This document shows positions 1-8,976 of a DNA stretch of 64,000 bases, in pieces (position 1 is the first letter of the stretch; every line of letters starts with the position of its first letter). The stretch covers positions 620,001-684,000 of the forward strand of contig NZ_BMLS01000001.1 in the NCBI RefSeq assembly GCF_014645355.1, read 5' to 3'. The DNA comes from Bowmanella pacifica (lineage in GTDB: Bacteria > Pseudomonadota > Gammaproteobacteria > Enterobacterales > Alteromonadaceae). The position numbers and the translations under genes were made by a program. A model generated the notes under the pieces. That model made no database searches. It saw only the letters and a list, made by a program, of their open reading frames with translations, and was not told the origin of the DNA.

Positions 1-1034
1 TCATGTACCGTTTGCAGCTCAGCATGCGCGGCAATCATCTTCGGATGCTTAGGCCCATAAACTTGCTGCAGCTCAGAGACTTTACGTTCTACCGAAATTA
101 GTTCCCGACGCACATTCTGAATTGATGGATGCGAGGTAACCTCCGGCAGGCTTTGCAGACGCTGGTAATTATTCTTATAACGCTCCAGTAATTGCCACAA
201 GCCTTCAGCCTGGGCTTTACGCGAACGTGCCGTAGTAATATCGTCGGTGAGCTGCTGTAGCTCTCGAGCATCCAGACTGGTGATACCGGCCACATCTACG
301 AGATTATTAGCTTCCCGGAAACTCTCTAAACGCTTTTCAGAGTCTTCCAGGCGCTGACGAAGCTCTTCTAAGCGTCCACCCAGCCAGGTATTAGCTTTCT
401 GAGTAATCCCCATTCTGGCATCTAGCTGGCTTTCGATATAAGCCTGTCCCAGTGCATTAGCAACATCACGGGCCAGCTTAGGGTCTTCAGACTCAAAGCT
501 AATTTGTACCAACTGGGTGCGGCGGATTGGATTGACACTAATGCGATCAATAAAGCGGTTTAGGGTTTTGGTTAACTTACGGGCTTCTGCTGCTTCGGGG
601 TCTAAAGACTTTTCACTGGGCAAAAAGGGCAAGGCTGATTTAAGCATCTTCACTAAGTCGTTGGTTAGTGAAGTTTTACCTTGGAATTCTGGGTGCTCAA
701 GGATATTAAACTGATGAAACACCCGCTCAGCTACCGCACGGGATTTAATGATCTCAAACTGCGTCAGGTAGTATTCCTGCTGCATAGAGTTAAACCCATA
801 GACTTCCTCAATTTTGATAGCCTGGGCTTGCTGCGCTTCAATCAGCAAGGTTGAGGTGGCCCGATACACTTTGGGCATACTGAATACCGCAAGACCGGCT
901 ATCAGCGTGACCATAAGTGCCATCAACAAAATACGCCACTTGGCATTCATAATTACCAGGAAAGTTTTTCTCAGGTCTATTACCTGTTCTTTGCTTCCCT
1001 GTTCCTGCATATTTACTGAGTCCATTGGCGTCAT
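1..1034 (-). CDS. Wzz/GumC-like polysaccharide chain-length determinant (partial, runs off left edge)
   Basis: The minus-strand frame is open from an ATG at 1034 to the window edge, giving about 344 N-terminal residues; the C-terminus, and any fused tyrosine kinase, lies outside. The start overlaps no other gene and lies 2 bp after the stop of the export gene; a second ATG at 1025 is also possible. Residues 33-51 form a membrane helix followed by a Wzz-type periplasmic region (YRATSTLLIEAQ). Further on there are long helical coiled-coil stretches and the block VYGPKHPKMIAAHAEL, typical of GumC/EpsF-type inner-membrane co-polymerases. By family such proteins regulate polymer length and join the inner membrane to the Wza-like outer-membrane export protein, which is encoded directly upstream. 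Confidence 0.88.
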   Translation of the reverse strand, partial: MTPMDSVNMQEQGSKEQVIDLRKTFLVIMNAKWRILLMALMVTLIAGLAVFSMPKVYRATSTLLIEAQQAQAIKIEEVYGFNSMQQEYYLTQFEIIKSRAVAERVFHQFNILEHPEFQGKTSLTNDLVKMLKSALPFLPSEKSLDPEAAEARKLTKTLNRFIDRISVNPIRRTQLVQISFESEDPKLARDVANALGQAYIESQLDARMGITQKANTWLGGRLEELRQRLEDSEKRLESFREANNLVDVAGITSLDARELQQLTDDITTARSRKAQAEGLWQLLERYKNNYQRLQSLPEVTSHPSIQNVRRELISVERKVSELQQVYGPKHPKMIAAHAELQTVH

Positions 1035-1036
1035 GA

Positions 1037-1555
1037 CTAGAAAAATCTCTGTTGTATGGTGATGGTATCACCAGCAAACACACGGCTATTTAACGTGCCG
1101 GTTTCCTGCTGCAGTTTATTACCTTCTCTGGACAGGTTTACCCCTTCCTTGGATGCACGCTCAGTTAAGCCACCGGCTAATGCCACGGCCTGATTAACCG
1201 TCATTCCTGGTTGATAAGGATAAGCACCCGGCTTTTTAACCTCACCATGAATGTAAAATGGCCGATAAGTCACAATCCCTACGTAAACGTTGGGGTTAAT
1301 CAGATAGTCGCCCTTTAAACCGTCATGAATTAACACTTCCACTTCTTTAAGGGTTAAGCCACTTAAACGCAGCGCCCCCAGAAATGGGTAGTTGATAATG
1401 CCACTGTCGGTAAGTTGGGTACTAAGATCCAACTCTTCCTCGCCATACACTTTGATTTCAATGCTATCACCCGGTCCCAAACGATAGTTCTCGCCACTTT
1501 GGGCGAGAACAAGGCTTGAAAACAATAGCGATGCCAGAATATACAGAATTCGCAT
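1037..1555 (-). CDS. Wza-like polysaccharide export protein (short type)
   Basis: This 172-residue protein has a Sec signal peptide (residues 1-19, ending LVLAQ). A polysaccharide-export domain follows (YRLGPGDSIEIKVYGEEEL), then a single SLBB-type segment (FYIHGEVKKPGAYPYQPGM, then VNQAVALAGG). It has no lipobox cysteine and is about half the length of E. coli Wza, as in EpsE-type exosortase-linked loci. It probably forms the periplasmic or outer-membrane end of the export channel. The gene lies 8 bp after the stop of the beta-barrel gene, with AAGGG six bases before the ATG, and just before the chain-length gene, so the three are surely co-transcribed. Confidence 0.9.
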   Translation of the reverse strand: MRILYILASLLFSSLVLAQSGENYRLGPGDSIEIKVYGEEELDLSTQLTDSGIINYPFLGALRLSGLTLKEVEVLIHDGLKGDYLINPNVYVGIVTYRPFYIHGEVKKPGAYPYQPGMTVNQAVALAGGLTERASKEGVNLSREGNKLQQETGTLNSRVFAGDTITIQQRFF

Positions 1556-1563
1556 GCTAACCC

Positions 1564-2757
1564 TTAAAGATTGATACCCACGCCTACATAAAAGACGGTT
1601 TTATCAAATTCAAAACGCGCATCGGTGGAGGTACGATCAGAGATCTCCAACCCACCCTCTAGTTTCCAAAGGTAGCTGATACGATAACTGGCTTTGGCCT
1701 CATAACGCCAGTATTTATCTTTTTGATCATAGCCTTGGTAATCAGAGCGTACGTGGCCGGCTACCAGATTGGTCTGCAGATCTTCACTCCAATCATGTTT
1801 CCAGCCCAAACCGTGTGCACTTTCTTTAATCACATCACCACGCAGGTCAGGATCCCGTGCTTTGCGACCAGTTTCCAGGGTAACCGTAGAGTAAGACAGA
1901 GGCTGCCAATTCACCGCGGCCTGCCAGGAGATACCGCTAAAATCTTCACGGCCAGAGTAATCAAAACGTTTATTCTGATAACCGATGCGGAATTCACCGC
2001 TGGTTAGTGCCGTAGCTTGCCAGTCCATACCCACCAAGTAACGGGTATCAATGTTGTCACGATTTCCACCAACGGGATCAATCTTATCGTAACGAATATC
2101 ATCGCGAGTGACCTGAGCAACCAAACTAGTAAAAGCACCAGTATCATAATAGAAAGCCGCAGACGCGTTGGTCTTATCGTACTCACGGTACTGCGTTATG
2201 CTTTCCAGGTTGTGGTAATCCTTTTTGATAAAACCACCACCCAAACGAATGCGGGCTGGCGTGGTACGTGCACCGTACTCGAAATAGCCGTTAAGCTGTA
2301 GGGTACGATGCTCGGTGGGTTCTGCCTGTGTCGCCCCACCTGCATCAAAAATTCCGGTACCACGTTGATCGTGACCGTCAGCAAAAGACGCCTCAACAAA
2401 TACACGATGAGAATCGCTGAATTCCCATTTCGCATCAGCGCCGGCGTAAGCGTCCAGATAGTTATCAATACTGCTGGAGAAATACTGCCCTTTGCTCACA
2501 CCCGCTTGCAAGTTGTATTCGTTAACACCATCTAGCAAACGCGCTGCAATAGTGGGCGAGTAAACAGCAATAGTGCTGCTTTCTTCGTCAACGTTGGTAT
2601 TAGCTATGTTGTCGTCATGTTTAAGCTTAACGTCAAAGCCAGGCATAATATCAAAGCCGCTTTCCGTCTGAATAACGTAGCCGGCTTGTTCCTGGGCAAT
2701 AACGGCACTGCTTAAAGTCGCAGCAACCAATAAGCTCAAATAAGTAGGTTTGTTCAT
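1564..2757 (-). CDS. Outer-membrane beta-barrel protein of exopolysaccharide locus
   Basis: The protein of about 397 residues has a signal peptide (MNKPTYLSLLVAATLSSAVIAQ) and then alternating amphipathic strands ending in an aromatic-hydrophobic C-terminus (FYVGVGINL), typical of an outer-membrane barrel. It resembles the EpsL/BBP2 barrels that accompany Wza-like export genes; the exact role is inferred. I chose the ATG at 2757 because AGGGGA lies 9-10 bases before it. An upstream ATG in the same frame at 2781 would overlap the preceding gene and add a poor signal-peptide N-region. It lies between the initiating transferase and the export gene in one operon. Confidence 0.78.
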   Translation of the reverse strand: MNKPTYLSLLVAATLSSAVIAQEQAGYVIQTESGFDIMPGFDVKLKHDDNIANTNVDEESSTIAVYSPTIAARLLDGVNEYNLQAGVSKGQYFSSSIDNYLDAYAGADAKWEFSDSHRVFVEASFADGHDQRGTGIFDAGGATQAEPTEHRTLQLNGYFEYGARTTPARIRLGGGFIKKDYHNLESITQYREYDKTNASAAFYYDTGAFTSLVAQVTRDDIRYDKIDPVGGNRDNIDTRYLVGMDWQATALTSGEFRIGYQNKRFDYSGREDFSGISWQAAVNWQPLSYSTVTLETGRKARDPDLRGDVIKESAHGLGWKHDWSEDLQTNLVAGHVRSDYQGYDQKDKYWRYEAKASYRISYLWKLEGGLEISDRTSTDARFEFDKTVFYVGVGINL

Positions 2758-2770
2758 TATGAGTTGTCCC

Positions 2771-4168
2771 CTAGTAAGCATTTTTTCCGGTAAATCCCTT
2801 AAATAACGTCATAAACACAATGCGAATATCGAACCACAGTGACCAATGACGAATATATTCCAGGTCGTACTTAACTCGCATTTCCATCTTTTCCAAGGTG
2901 TCGGTTTCACCCCGCCAACCATTGACCTGCGCCCAGCCTGTAATACCGGGACGCACTTTATGTCTGAGCATGTAATAAGCAACTTGCTTGCGATACTCTT
3001 CGTTGTGAGCGACCGCATGGGGCCTTGGCCCGACCACCGACATATCGCCAAGCAGCACATTGATAAACTGCGGCAATTCATCCAGTGAGGTACGGCGCAA
3101 AAACGCGCCTAAACGGGTAATACGAGGATCATTTTTGGTTGCCTGTACTACTTTGGCACCGTTTTCCTGCACCCGCATGGAACGAAACTTCATCACTTTT
3201 ATCGCCTTGCCATCCAGACCATAACGATTCTGACGGAAAAATACTGGGCCGGTAGAATCCACTTTGATAGCCACCGCAATAAAGGCTAGCAATGGCGATA
3301 TCAGCAGCAGCACCGAAGCGCTGAATAGCAGGTCAAAGGTACGCTTATAGAAATCCTTAATCCCATATACGGGTGATTCGAACACGCTCAGCGTATCCGT
3401 TTCGCCTACACTACCGATACGGGCATGCATCAGATTCTTTAATAAAAAGTCTGGTACCAGAAGTACGTCTACCGTGGTATCACCCAAGCGCTGAATAATG
3501 TCCGCAATGCGTCTTTCAGCCAGCATAGGTAAACAAATATAAAGCTTGGATACTTTGCCCTGCTGGGCCATTTCCACAGCTTGTTCAATGGAGCCCTTAA
3601 GCAAGTGCTTATATCCCTGACCTAACCGTTCGGCCGTTCTGTCGTCAAAAAAGCCCACACATTCAAAGCCCAACTCAATATGGTTCTGCATTTCCTGATA
3701 CAGCTGCATACCCGACTTAGTCATTCCAACAATGGCCACCGTTTGCATGCTCAGACCACGACGACGACGCCAGGCCTTAATATGCTTGGCAGAAATTCGC
3801 CAACTCACTAAGGCCAACAGGCTGGAGGAATACCAACCCAGCAACACCACGCGCGAAAACGTTGCACCTTCTTTTAGCACAAACAGCAAAGAAAAAATCA
3901 GCAGGAAACAGGCGCTGTGCACCAGAATGAGTAGCATCAACATGCGGGAAAAACGCCCGACCCGCCAGGAACGATAAAGAGCGACAGACTCACCGATATA
4001 GGCATATAGCAATACCAGAGAAAGAAGCACTAACAAGTAGTCGCGAGAAAAAGTCACACCGTACAGGTGGCTGGCCACAAATAAGCTCATGGCCAGAATA
4101 AACACATCTATGATGCGATAGAGAAAATGTGTTGACGAATCAATCTTAAATAACGAAGAGGTGTCCAT
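2771..4168 (-). CDS. Undecaprenyl-phosphate sugar phosphotransferase (WcaJ/EpsB type)
   Basis: This enzyme starts exopolysaccharide repeat synthesis by moving a sugar-1-phosphate, usually glucose, to undecaprenyl phosphate at the inner membrane. The 465 residues match the usual length of the polyisoprenyl-phosphate hexose-1-phosphate transferase family. They comprise four N-terminal membrane helices (about 18-130), a Rossmann-like middle domain (VAIVGMTKSGMQLYQEM), a re-entrant helix near 275-295, and a C-terminal catalytic domain. The catalytic motifs are intact: KFRSMR, TRLGAFLRRTSLDELPQ and VVGPRPHA. AAGGA lies before the ATG. The sugar specificity cannot be read from the sequence. Confidence 0.93.
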   Translation of the reverse strand: MDTSSLFKIDSSTHFLYRIIDVFILAMSLFVASHLYGVTFSRDYLLVLLSLVLLYAYIGESVALYRSWRVGRFSRMLMLLILVHSACFLLIFSLLFVLKEGATFSRVVLLGWYSSSLLALVSWRISAKHIKAWRRRRGLSMQTVAIVGMTKSGMQLYQEMQNHIELGFECVGFFDDRTAERLGQGYKHLLKGSIEQAVEMAQQGKVSKLYICLPMLAERRIADIIQRLGDTTVDVLLVPDFLLKNLMHARIGSVGETDTLSVFESPVYGIKDFYKRTFDLLFSASVLLLISPLLAFIAVAIKVDSTGPVFFRQNRYGLDGKAIKVMKFRSMRVQENGAKVVQATKNDPRITRLGAFLRRTSLDELPQFINVLLGDMSVVGPRPHAVAHNEEYRKQVAYYMLRHKVRPGITGWAQVNGWRGETDTLEKMEMRVKYDLEYIRHWSLWFDIRIVFMTLFKGFTGKNAY

Positions 4169-4226
4169 TTTCCAATCCTTGAAACGAAGTGCTTAATTTC
4201 CGTTAAGCGCTTTAGCGGTGGCAGAT

Positions 4227-4254
4227 CCTATAGTAAAAAAACTACACAGTTCAA
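4227..4254 (-). promoter_or_regulatory. Putative sigma-70 promoter for the initiating transferase gene
   Basis: On the minus strand TTGAAC (4254-4249) and TATAGG (4232-4227) are separated by 16 bp, about 60 bases upstream of the transferase start at 4168. The elements are near consensus, but this is only a sequence match. Confidence 0.35.
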
Positions 4255-4314
4255 CTTTTAAACAAGATAAACTGTCTTCCGCTATGCTAAGCGCATAATT
4301 ACATACATAAAATT

Positions 4315-4731
4315 CTATTGTTTGTTGAGCAACCTAGTACTTACTCTGGCCAATCTTGGCAGTATCAACCAGCTAAAAACCGCAACTGCCCAGCCGGTTG
4401 CCGAAGCGCCAAAGTCTTCACCACTAAACTGGCGATGCGGCACCCAAAGCTGAACTAGTTCATCCACGCCATAGAGTGCTAGCAACACTAAGAAAAACAA
4501 CAGCTGACGCGATATTGAGCAACTATTTATTGCAGTCAATGTTGCCAATGCCACTGTCAGACAAAAGCCCACCACAGCATGCAAATGATGGTCAGAGCCT
4601 AACCATAATTCCAACGTTCTGGGCAAATCACCCCACCCTGGCACATATTTGGTGACAATAACCACTAAACAAGTTAGAAAAAGACCAAGTGCGAACCTAT
4701 TGGAGATAGTCCATTTTTGTTTCAGTTTCAT
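4315..4731 (-). CDS. VanZ-like family membrane protein
   Basis: A 138-residue protein with four predicted membrane helices (about 11-29, 50-68, 76-92 and 113-128). It carries the family's loop block YGVDELVQLWVPHRQFSGED, including the DE pair and the later D of GEDFGAS. VanZ-like proteins are common beside exosortase-linked exopolysaccharide genes, but their biochemical role is not settled. It is transcribed toward the transferase gene with a 146-bp gap, so it may be in the same operon or have its own promoter in the divergent region toward 5048. Confidence 0.8.
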   Translation of the reverse strand: MKLKQKWTISNRFALGLFLTCLVVIVTKYVPGWGDLPRTLELWLGSDHHLHAVVGFCLTVALATLTAINSCSISRQLLFFLVLLALYGVDELVQLWVPHRQFSGEDFGASATGWAVAVFSWLILPRLARVSTRLLNKQ

Positions 4732-4770
4732 GAACTCGCCACTTTCCGTGTTGGCCCTCCGAAAACCGCA

Positions 4771-4785
4771 TTAACATCGCGTTAA
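4771..4785. promoter_or_regulatory. Inverted repeat upstream of the VanZ-like gene
   Basis: TTAAC and GTTAA form a perfect 5-bp inverted repeat around a 5-base centre, 40 bp before the VanZ-like start. It could be an operator; no regulator is known for it. The rest of the 316-bp divergent gap 4732-5047 is AT-rich and, apart from the sigma-54 match, shows nothing else I can support. Confidence 0.25.
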
Positions 4786-4979
4786 CACACGTTTTATCTA
4801 ACCTCGCGATGCTCTTTTTCTAGGATAACAAGTAGAAAATTAGCGCGCATCTAAAACATAATATTATTTTTCAAAGGTTAGCGTTTTTTTTCGTCGCACA
4901 CAGGGTGTTTGTCAGACTTTTTTACACCAAACGTTTCAGCAAAAACATAAAACTCATTCAAATCAATGGCTTAAATATA

Positions 4980-4995
4980 TGGCTCGCTTTTTGCT
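4980..4995 (+). promoter_or_regulatory. Sigma-54 (RpoN) promoter for the PEP-CTERM gene
   Basis: TGGCTCG, four bases, then TTGCT matches the -24/-12 consensus TGGCACG-N4-TTGCW with one mismatch and exact spacing. The -12 GC is at 4993-4994, so transcription should start near 5006. That leaves a leader of about 42 bases with AAGGAG at 5035-5040, seven bases before the ATG. PEP-CTERM genes in exosortase bacteria are known to be driven by RpoN with the PrsK/PrsR pair, so the match fits the gene it precedes. Confidence 0.65.
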
Positions 4996-5047
4996 TATTT
5001 AAATCGCAGGAAAAGTTGTAATTTTTTTTCAGATAAGGAGATTCTCG

Positions 5048-5851
5048 ATGCTGAAAGCTAACTTGTTGAAATCTTTAGTATTGGCTTTAAGTTTTGGCGC
5101 CGCGGGCGCTCAGGCCTCAATCGTCACCAACGGAAGCTTTGAAGACGGTGCAGGTGATTTGATCATTTTTAATGACCCTAGTCAGTGGAACGGAGACCCA
5201 GGGGTTACCTTCGACAATTTAGGCGCAGCCTCACCTGATAAACGCTGGGGTGTGTATGAGAATCTAAATGGCTGGGACGCGCGTGATGGTTCGGGCGTGG
5301 AAGCTGTACACAGCGGTAACATCGTAGATGGCGCTGGTGGTACCCAGTTTAACGCTTTTGATGGCAACTACTTTGTAGAGCTGGATACTCACTTTGATTA
5401 CGAGAATCCAACCAACAGTAATTCCTGGATTCGTCAGGAGCTGACCGGTTTGAATATTGGTCAGACTTATGAGCTGTCTTTTGCCTATGCAGCCCGTACT
5501 CAAGACGCTAATGACAATGGCATTGGTGTTTATTGGGGCGAAACCGCTGATTTGTTCGGCGACTTGTTCCAAGTAAGCGTGGATTATGATGGTTCTAACT
5601 GGCTGAACTGGACAACTTACACCTTCCGCTTTACTGCGAGTGCGGCTGAGATGTTCCTGGGCTTCCAAGCCTTAGGTAACAAGCCTTGGGATGCAACTAA
5701 TCAAGGACCGGATTATTACAATCCAGACAGCAACAAATACGGTGGTTTCCTGGATGCCGTTAACGTTACTGCAGTACCTGAGCCAGGTACACTGGCGGTA
5801 TTGGCATTAGGTCTGGTTGGTTTAGGTGCCATGCGCCGCAAAGCCAAGTAA
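5048..5851 (+). CDS. PEP-CTERM sorting domain protein
   Basis: The 267-residue exported protein begins with a Sec signal peptide (about residues 1-23, ending AGAQA). It ends with a classic PEP-CTERM tail: VPEPGTLAVLALG, a short hydrophobic helix, then RRKAK at the C-terminus. The middle resembles the jelly-roll, DUF642-like fold (NGSFEDG near the start, IRQELTGLNIGQTYELSFAY later), so it could bind carbohydrate; that is inference. By family, an exosortase (not in this window) would remove the tail at the membrane and release the protein into an exopolysaccharide-dependent surface layer. It is alone on the plus strand inside the minus-strand exopolysaccharide locus. Confidence 0.92.
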   Translation: MLKANLLKSLVLALSFGAAGAQASIVTNGSFEDGAGDLIIFNDPSQWNGDPGVTFDNLGAASPDKRWGVYENLNGWDARDGSGVEAVHSGNIVDGAGGTQFNAFDGNYFVELDTHFDYENPTNSNSWIRQELTGLNIGQTYELSFAYAARTQDANDNGIGVYWGETADLFGDLFQVSVDYDGSNWLNWTTYTFRFTASAAEMFLGFQALGNKPWDATNQGPDYYNPDSNKYGGFLDAVNVTAVPEPGTLAVLALGLVGLGAMRRKAK

Positions 5852-5873
5852 AGACTGTCAGATTTTTTTACAG

Positions 5874-5898
5874 AAAAGCCAGGCTTAGCCTGGCTTTT
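5874..5898 (+). terminator. Rho-independent terminator after the PEP-CTERM gene
   Basis: An 11-bp perfect stem (AAAAGCCAGGC / GCCTGGCTTTT) with a TTA loop runs into a T-rich tail, 22 bases after the stop codon. With A-rich and T-rich flanks on both sides it could also end transcripts from the minus strand. Confidence 0.85.
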
Positions 5899-5957
5899 TT
5901 ATTTTTACGCCCAGCATGTTCTGCGCCTTACACCTTCAACACCTTAAGCAGAGCGTA

Positions 5958-6731
5958 TCAACTTTGCCGACTTTTACGGCAGAGTATTTGCCACCAAAAC
6001 AGCACCAACTGACGAAGTCCTAGCAACATAAAACGCGGATTGTGCTTGATGTACCGCCAGAACAATCGTTTGGGTTCCTGACCGAAACGATAAAACCATT
6101 CCAAGCCCACTTTTTGCATCCAACGTGGGGCTGATGACTTTCGACCGGCAATAAAATCCACCGCCGCGCCAATGCCAATCATTAAAGGTCCCAAATGTTG
6201 ATGACTGGCCATCCATTTTTCCTGTTTCGGGCATCCCAATGCCACCAGCAACAACTGCACATCCAACTGACGAATATCTTCCGCCACCTTATGCTCTTCT
6301 TCTGCCGTCAAGGGTCTGAATGGCGGCGCATAACGGTACACCAGACGTAAACGTGGGAAACGATGCAACAAGGTGTCGGTCAGGCTTTGCAACAAAACAC
6401 TATCTTCACCACCGTAGATACCGACCCGAATCTCTTTGTCCTGGGCTTGTTCACAAAGCGCGAGAAACATATCTTGTCCGCGCACTTGGCTGGCCGATGA
6501 GTACCCTTGCAGGCGCTGCATCCATAATAAAGGTCGGCCATCTGGAAGTACTAACCTTGCACGTCTGAGCAATGAGGCGAAATCTGGGTCATCATAAGCT
6601 TCCATGCACATATGCACATTGGCCAGACACACATAGCCTTGCTGCCTCGTTTCGCACATCAGCAATATTGCATCCAAAGCTTGTTGGAAACTTGTTACCG
6701 CCACCTCGGTTGAAACGATATAAGACTTCAA
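5958..6731 (-). CDS. WecG/TagA/CpsF-family glycosyltransferase
   Basis: This 257-residue cytoplasmic transferase adds a sugar, by family usually an N-acetylated hexosamine derivative such as ManNAc or ManNAcA, to a lipid-linked acceptor. The family signatures are present: ANVHMCMEAYDDPDF (37-51), PDGRPLLW (63-70) and GCPKQEKWM (166-174). The start is an unusual TTG at 6731. It overlaps the stop of the preceding glycosyltransferase gene (TTGA) and has GGGAAG about eight bases upstream; no ATG occurs before residue 25. The C-terminus carries a basic, hydrophobic membrane-associating segment. Confidence 0.87.
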   Translation of the reverse strand: MKSYIVSTEVAVTSFQQALDAILLMCETRQQGYVCLANVHMCMEAYDDPDFASLLRRARLVLPDGRPLLWMQRLQGYSSASQVRGQDMFLALCEQAQDKEIRVGIYGGEDSVLLQSLTDTLLHRFPRLRLVYRYAPPFRPLTAEEEHKVAEDIRQLDVQLLLVALGCPKQEKWMASHQHLGPLMIGIGAAVDFIAGRKSSAPRWMQKVGLEWFYRFGQEPKRLFWRYIKHNPRFMLLGLRQLVLFWWQILCRKSRQS

Positions 6732-7885
6732 TCTGTGCTTCCCTGACCTTGATGTAATTCTTTATAGAGGCGCATTAGCTGGTCAGCATGCGCCTCGGGA
6801 GTATAGTAATGTTCGTAACGCTGTCTGGCCATATGACCAAGGTGGCGTAAATGCGCAGGCTCAGCCAGCAATTGTTTGATTTGACTGGCTAAGGCCGACA
6901 GGCTATCCAAAGCTATCCATTCGCCGTTTATTCCAGGCTGCACCAATTCTTGTAGCGCGCCTCTGGGGCTGGCCAATACCGGGGTAGCATGGGAAAAGCC
7001 TTCGATAACCACGTTGCCGAAGGTTTCCGCCACCTGAGAGGGCACTATCAACAGTGACGCCTCGGCGTAGAGCTTGCCCAGTGCAGATGCATCCGATATC
7101 CCCACAAACCTGACGTTCGCAGGCACTTTACCGGTCCGCGGTCTATCTGCGCCCGCAATCACCAATGGAAAATTGATCTCTTGCCAGGCTTCGAGCAGCC
7201 TATGCAGTCCCTTTTCCGGTGCATTTCGCCCCACAAACAGAGCAAAAGTGCGTTCTCCCTGCTCAGGTGAGTGATTACCGGCGCGAGGATCAGGACAAAA
7301 GTGCGGAATAACCCGCAGTTTATCGGCGGGAAACCCGGCCTTTAGATATTGCTGACGCACAAACTCTGACGGACAAATAAAAGCATCCACCTGATGCAGC
7401 CAGGTCTTACGCCAGCGGTGCAACTCAATCATACCTGCCACTACCAAGCTGGCGAGTTTGCTGTCCTGATAGGCACCTTGCCAGCACTGCTGCAAACTAT
7501 GGCACCATGAATAGTCAATTAACCTATCAGGCAACATGGCAGAAGGCGTCAGGCTGCGGAAATTATGCAGTGTTAACACTGTCTTTAACCCCTGACGTTT
7601 AGCGTAATGAAAGACAGAGGGAGACAACAGCGGAAAAAAATTATGCACGTGCAGAATATCACCGCCAGAGACAGGAAATGTTGCTAACTGCTGTCTGACC
7701 TTTCGCTGCCAAAGGGTGCCTAAGGCTAAGCTAAGTTTTTCTATGGCAGTCGGGCTGGCTGGATTATTCAGGTGCCAAGGCAGCAGCGAAACGCCAGACT
7801 CCTGTAGCAGCAGAGCCTCTCGCTCAACAACCACATCTTCACCGCCGCGCTGTCGATAGAAACAATGGGCCTGAATGACCTTCAC
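6728..7885 (-). CDS. GT4-type glycosyltransferase
   Basis: A retaining GT-B glycosyltransferase of about 385 residues. The donor-binding half carries FVGRNAPEKGL, then SQVAETFGNVVIEGFSHATPV, in which the E-x7-E pattern and following glycine-rich turn are intact. The N-terminus has the RGGEDVVV acceptor-site block common in this family. The likely start is GTG at 7885, which overlaps the preceding gene's stop (GTGAAGTGA) and follows AGGAG by about eight bases. An ATG at 7909 would give a longer overlap and no better ribosome site. Donor and acceptor sugars are unknown. Confidence 0.87.
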   Translation of the reverse strand: MKVIQAHCFYRQRGGEDVVVEREALLLQESGVSLLPWHLNNPASPTAIEKLSLALGTLWQRKVRQQLATFPVSGGDILHVHNFFPLLSPSVFHYAKRQGLKTVLTLHNFRSLTPSAMLPDRLIDYSWCHSLQQCWQGAYQDSKLASLVVAGMIELHRWRKTWLHQVDAFICPSEFVRQQYLKAGFPADKLRVIPHFCPDPRAGNHSPEQGERTFALFVGRNAPEKGLHRLLEAWQEINFPLVIAGADRPRTGKVPANVRFVGISDASALGKLYAEASLLIVPSQVAETFGNVVIEGFSHATPVLASPRGALQELVQPGINGEWIALDSLSALASQIKQLLAEPAHLRHLGHMARQRYEHYYTPEAHADQLMRLYKELHQGQGSTD

Positions 7886-8976
7886 TTCACGACTCCTTTT
7901 TGTAAGCAATCGCGTATGCCCTGAGCAAAACGTTCCACCATGGCCGCCATTCCATAACGGCCTCCGCTTTCCTGCGCACCTTTTGCATATTGCTGATAGG
8001 TGTCGGGGCTTGTCAGTATGGCCGTTACGGCATTCGTCAGAGCGGTCGTTGTTGGCGCCACCAGTAAGCCATTCAACTCTGGTTTGAGGTAAGCAATTTC
8101 CGGACTATGGTAGGGCAAATCACAGGTAATATAAGGCAAGCCCGCGGCAAAGGCATCGAGAATGGCAAGCCCCGTCAGTCCCGGGTTTAGCACCAATGAC
8201 GCCTCGGCATAGGCTTTGGCTTTATCTTGACCAAAACAGGCTCCCCGGTAATCCAGCCAAGAACGCGGGGTTAAAAGGGTCTCAAGTGGCCCGGCTCCCA
8301 GCACAATCAAACGCCTAATCACCCCGCGGTTATACAGCTGCTCTGCTGCATCCAATAACAGATCAAGACGCTTATTCTGGTACAAAGCGCCGCAAAAAAG
8401 CAGCGTACCAGTTTGCTGCACGCCGGTCTGCCGGTAGCTTCTCACTTGCCGGCTAAACTCGTCGCTATCAATACTATTATTCACCGAACTTATGCATGAA
8501 GCCGGCATCCCCGCCTTCTCAACAGCGGCAGCGACCTTATCGGTATAAGCAAAAAACCAGTCGGCCTGGGTCAACATGGCCGCTTTGAATTTTTCCCGCC
8601 AGCCCCCCTGTCGGCTCTGGTGGTTATGTCCATGGCCCCACCAGGCCACCTTTGGATTACCCAACAAACGACGTCGGGCCAGAAGACAATAGGTCAGTAA
8701 ATGCCGGTTAGCCTGCTCAACAATGACCAGGTCATAATCGCCAAGCCCGCCGACTCTTTGCCAGGTAAGCTTGCCCAGCCTGAATACCTGTACTGTCTGG
8801 TAAAAAGCTTTAGGTGCAACCAAGCTGTTGTCTTGTTTGCTCCGCTCCTTGCTATCCGGCAACGAGAAGGCAACGGTTAGCTCAATATCGTCTGCTTGTA
8901 ACGCGTCGTACAAGAACTCAAAAAAAGCCAAACGGTACTGTTTAAGCACATCCTGAATAATCAGTACCCGTTTCAT
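7882..8976 (-). CDS. Glycosyltransferase (GT4-like)
   Basis: The likely product has 364 residues, starting MKRVLIIQDVLKQYRLAFFEFLY. The ATG at 8976 shares ATGA with the stop of the GT2 gene. The frame continues open upstream but that part lies inside the GT2 gene and has no family look. Features are a GT-B fold pattern, the block WWGHGHNHQS at the acceptor half, and a C-terminal nucleotide-sugar region (YAEASLVLNPGLTGLAILDA, then FAAGLPYITCDLPYHSPEI). It belongs to the exopolysaccharide operon; sugar specificity is unknown. Confidence 0.84.
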   Translation of the reverse strand: MKRVLIIQDVLKQYRLAFFEFLYDALQADDIELTVAFSLPDSKERSKQDNSLVAPKAFYQTVQVFRLGKLTWQRVGGLGDYDLVIVEQANRHLLTYCLLARRRLLGNPKVAWWGHGHNHQSRQGGWREKFKAAMLTQADWFFAYTDKVAAAVEKAGMPASCISSVNNSIDSDEFSRQVRSYRQTGVQQTGTLLFCGALYQNKRLDLLLDAAEQLYNRGVIRRLIVLGAGPLETLLTPRSWLDYRGACFGQDKAKAYAEASLVLNPGLTGLAILDAFAAGLPYITCDLPYHSPEIAYLKPELNGLLVAPTTTALTNAVTAILTSPDTYQQYAKGAQESGGRYGMAAMVERFAQGIRDCLQKGVVK

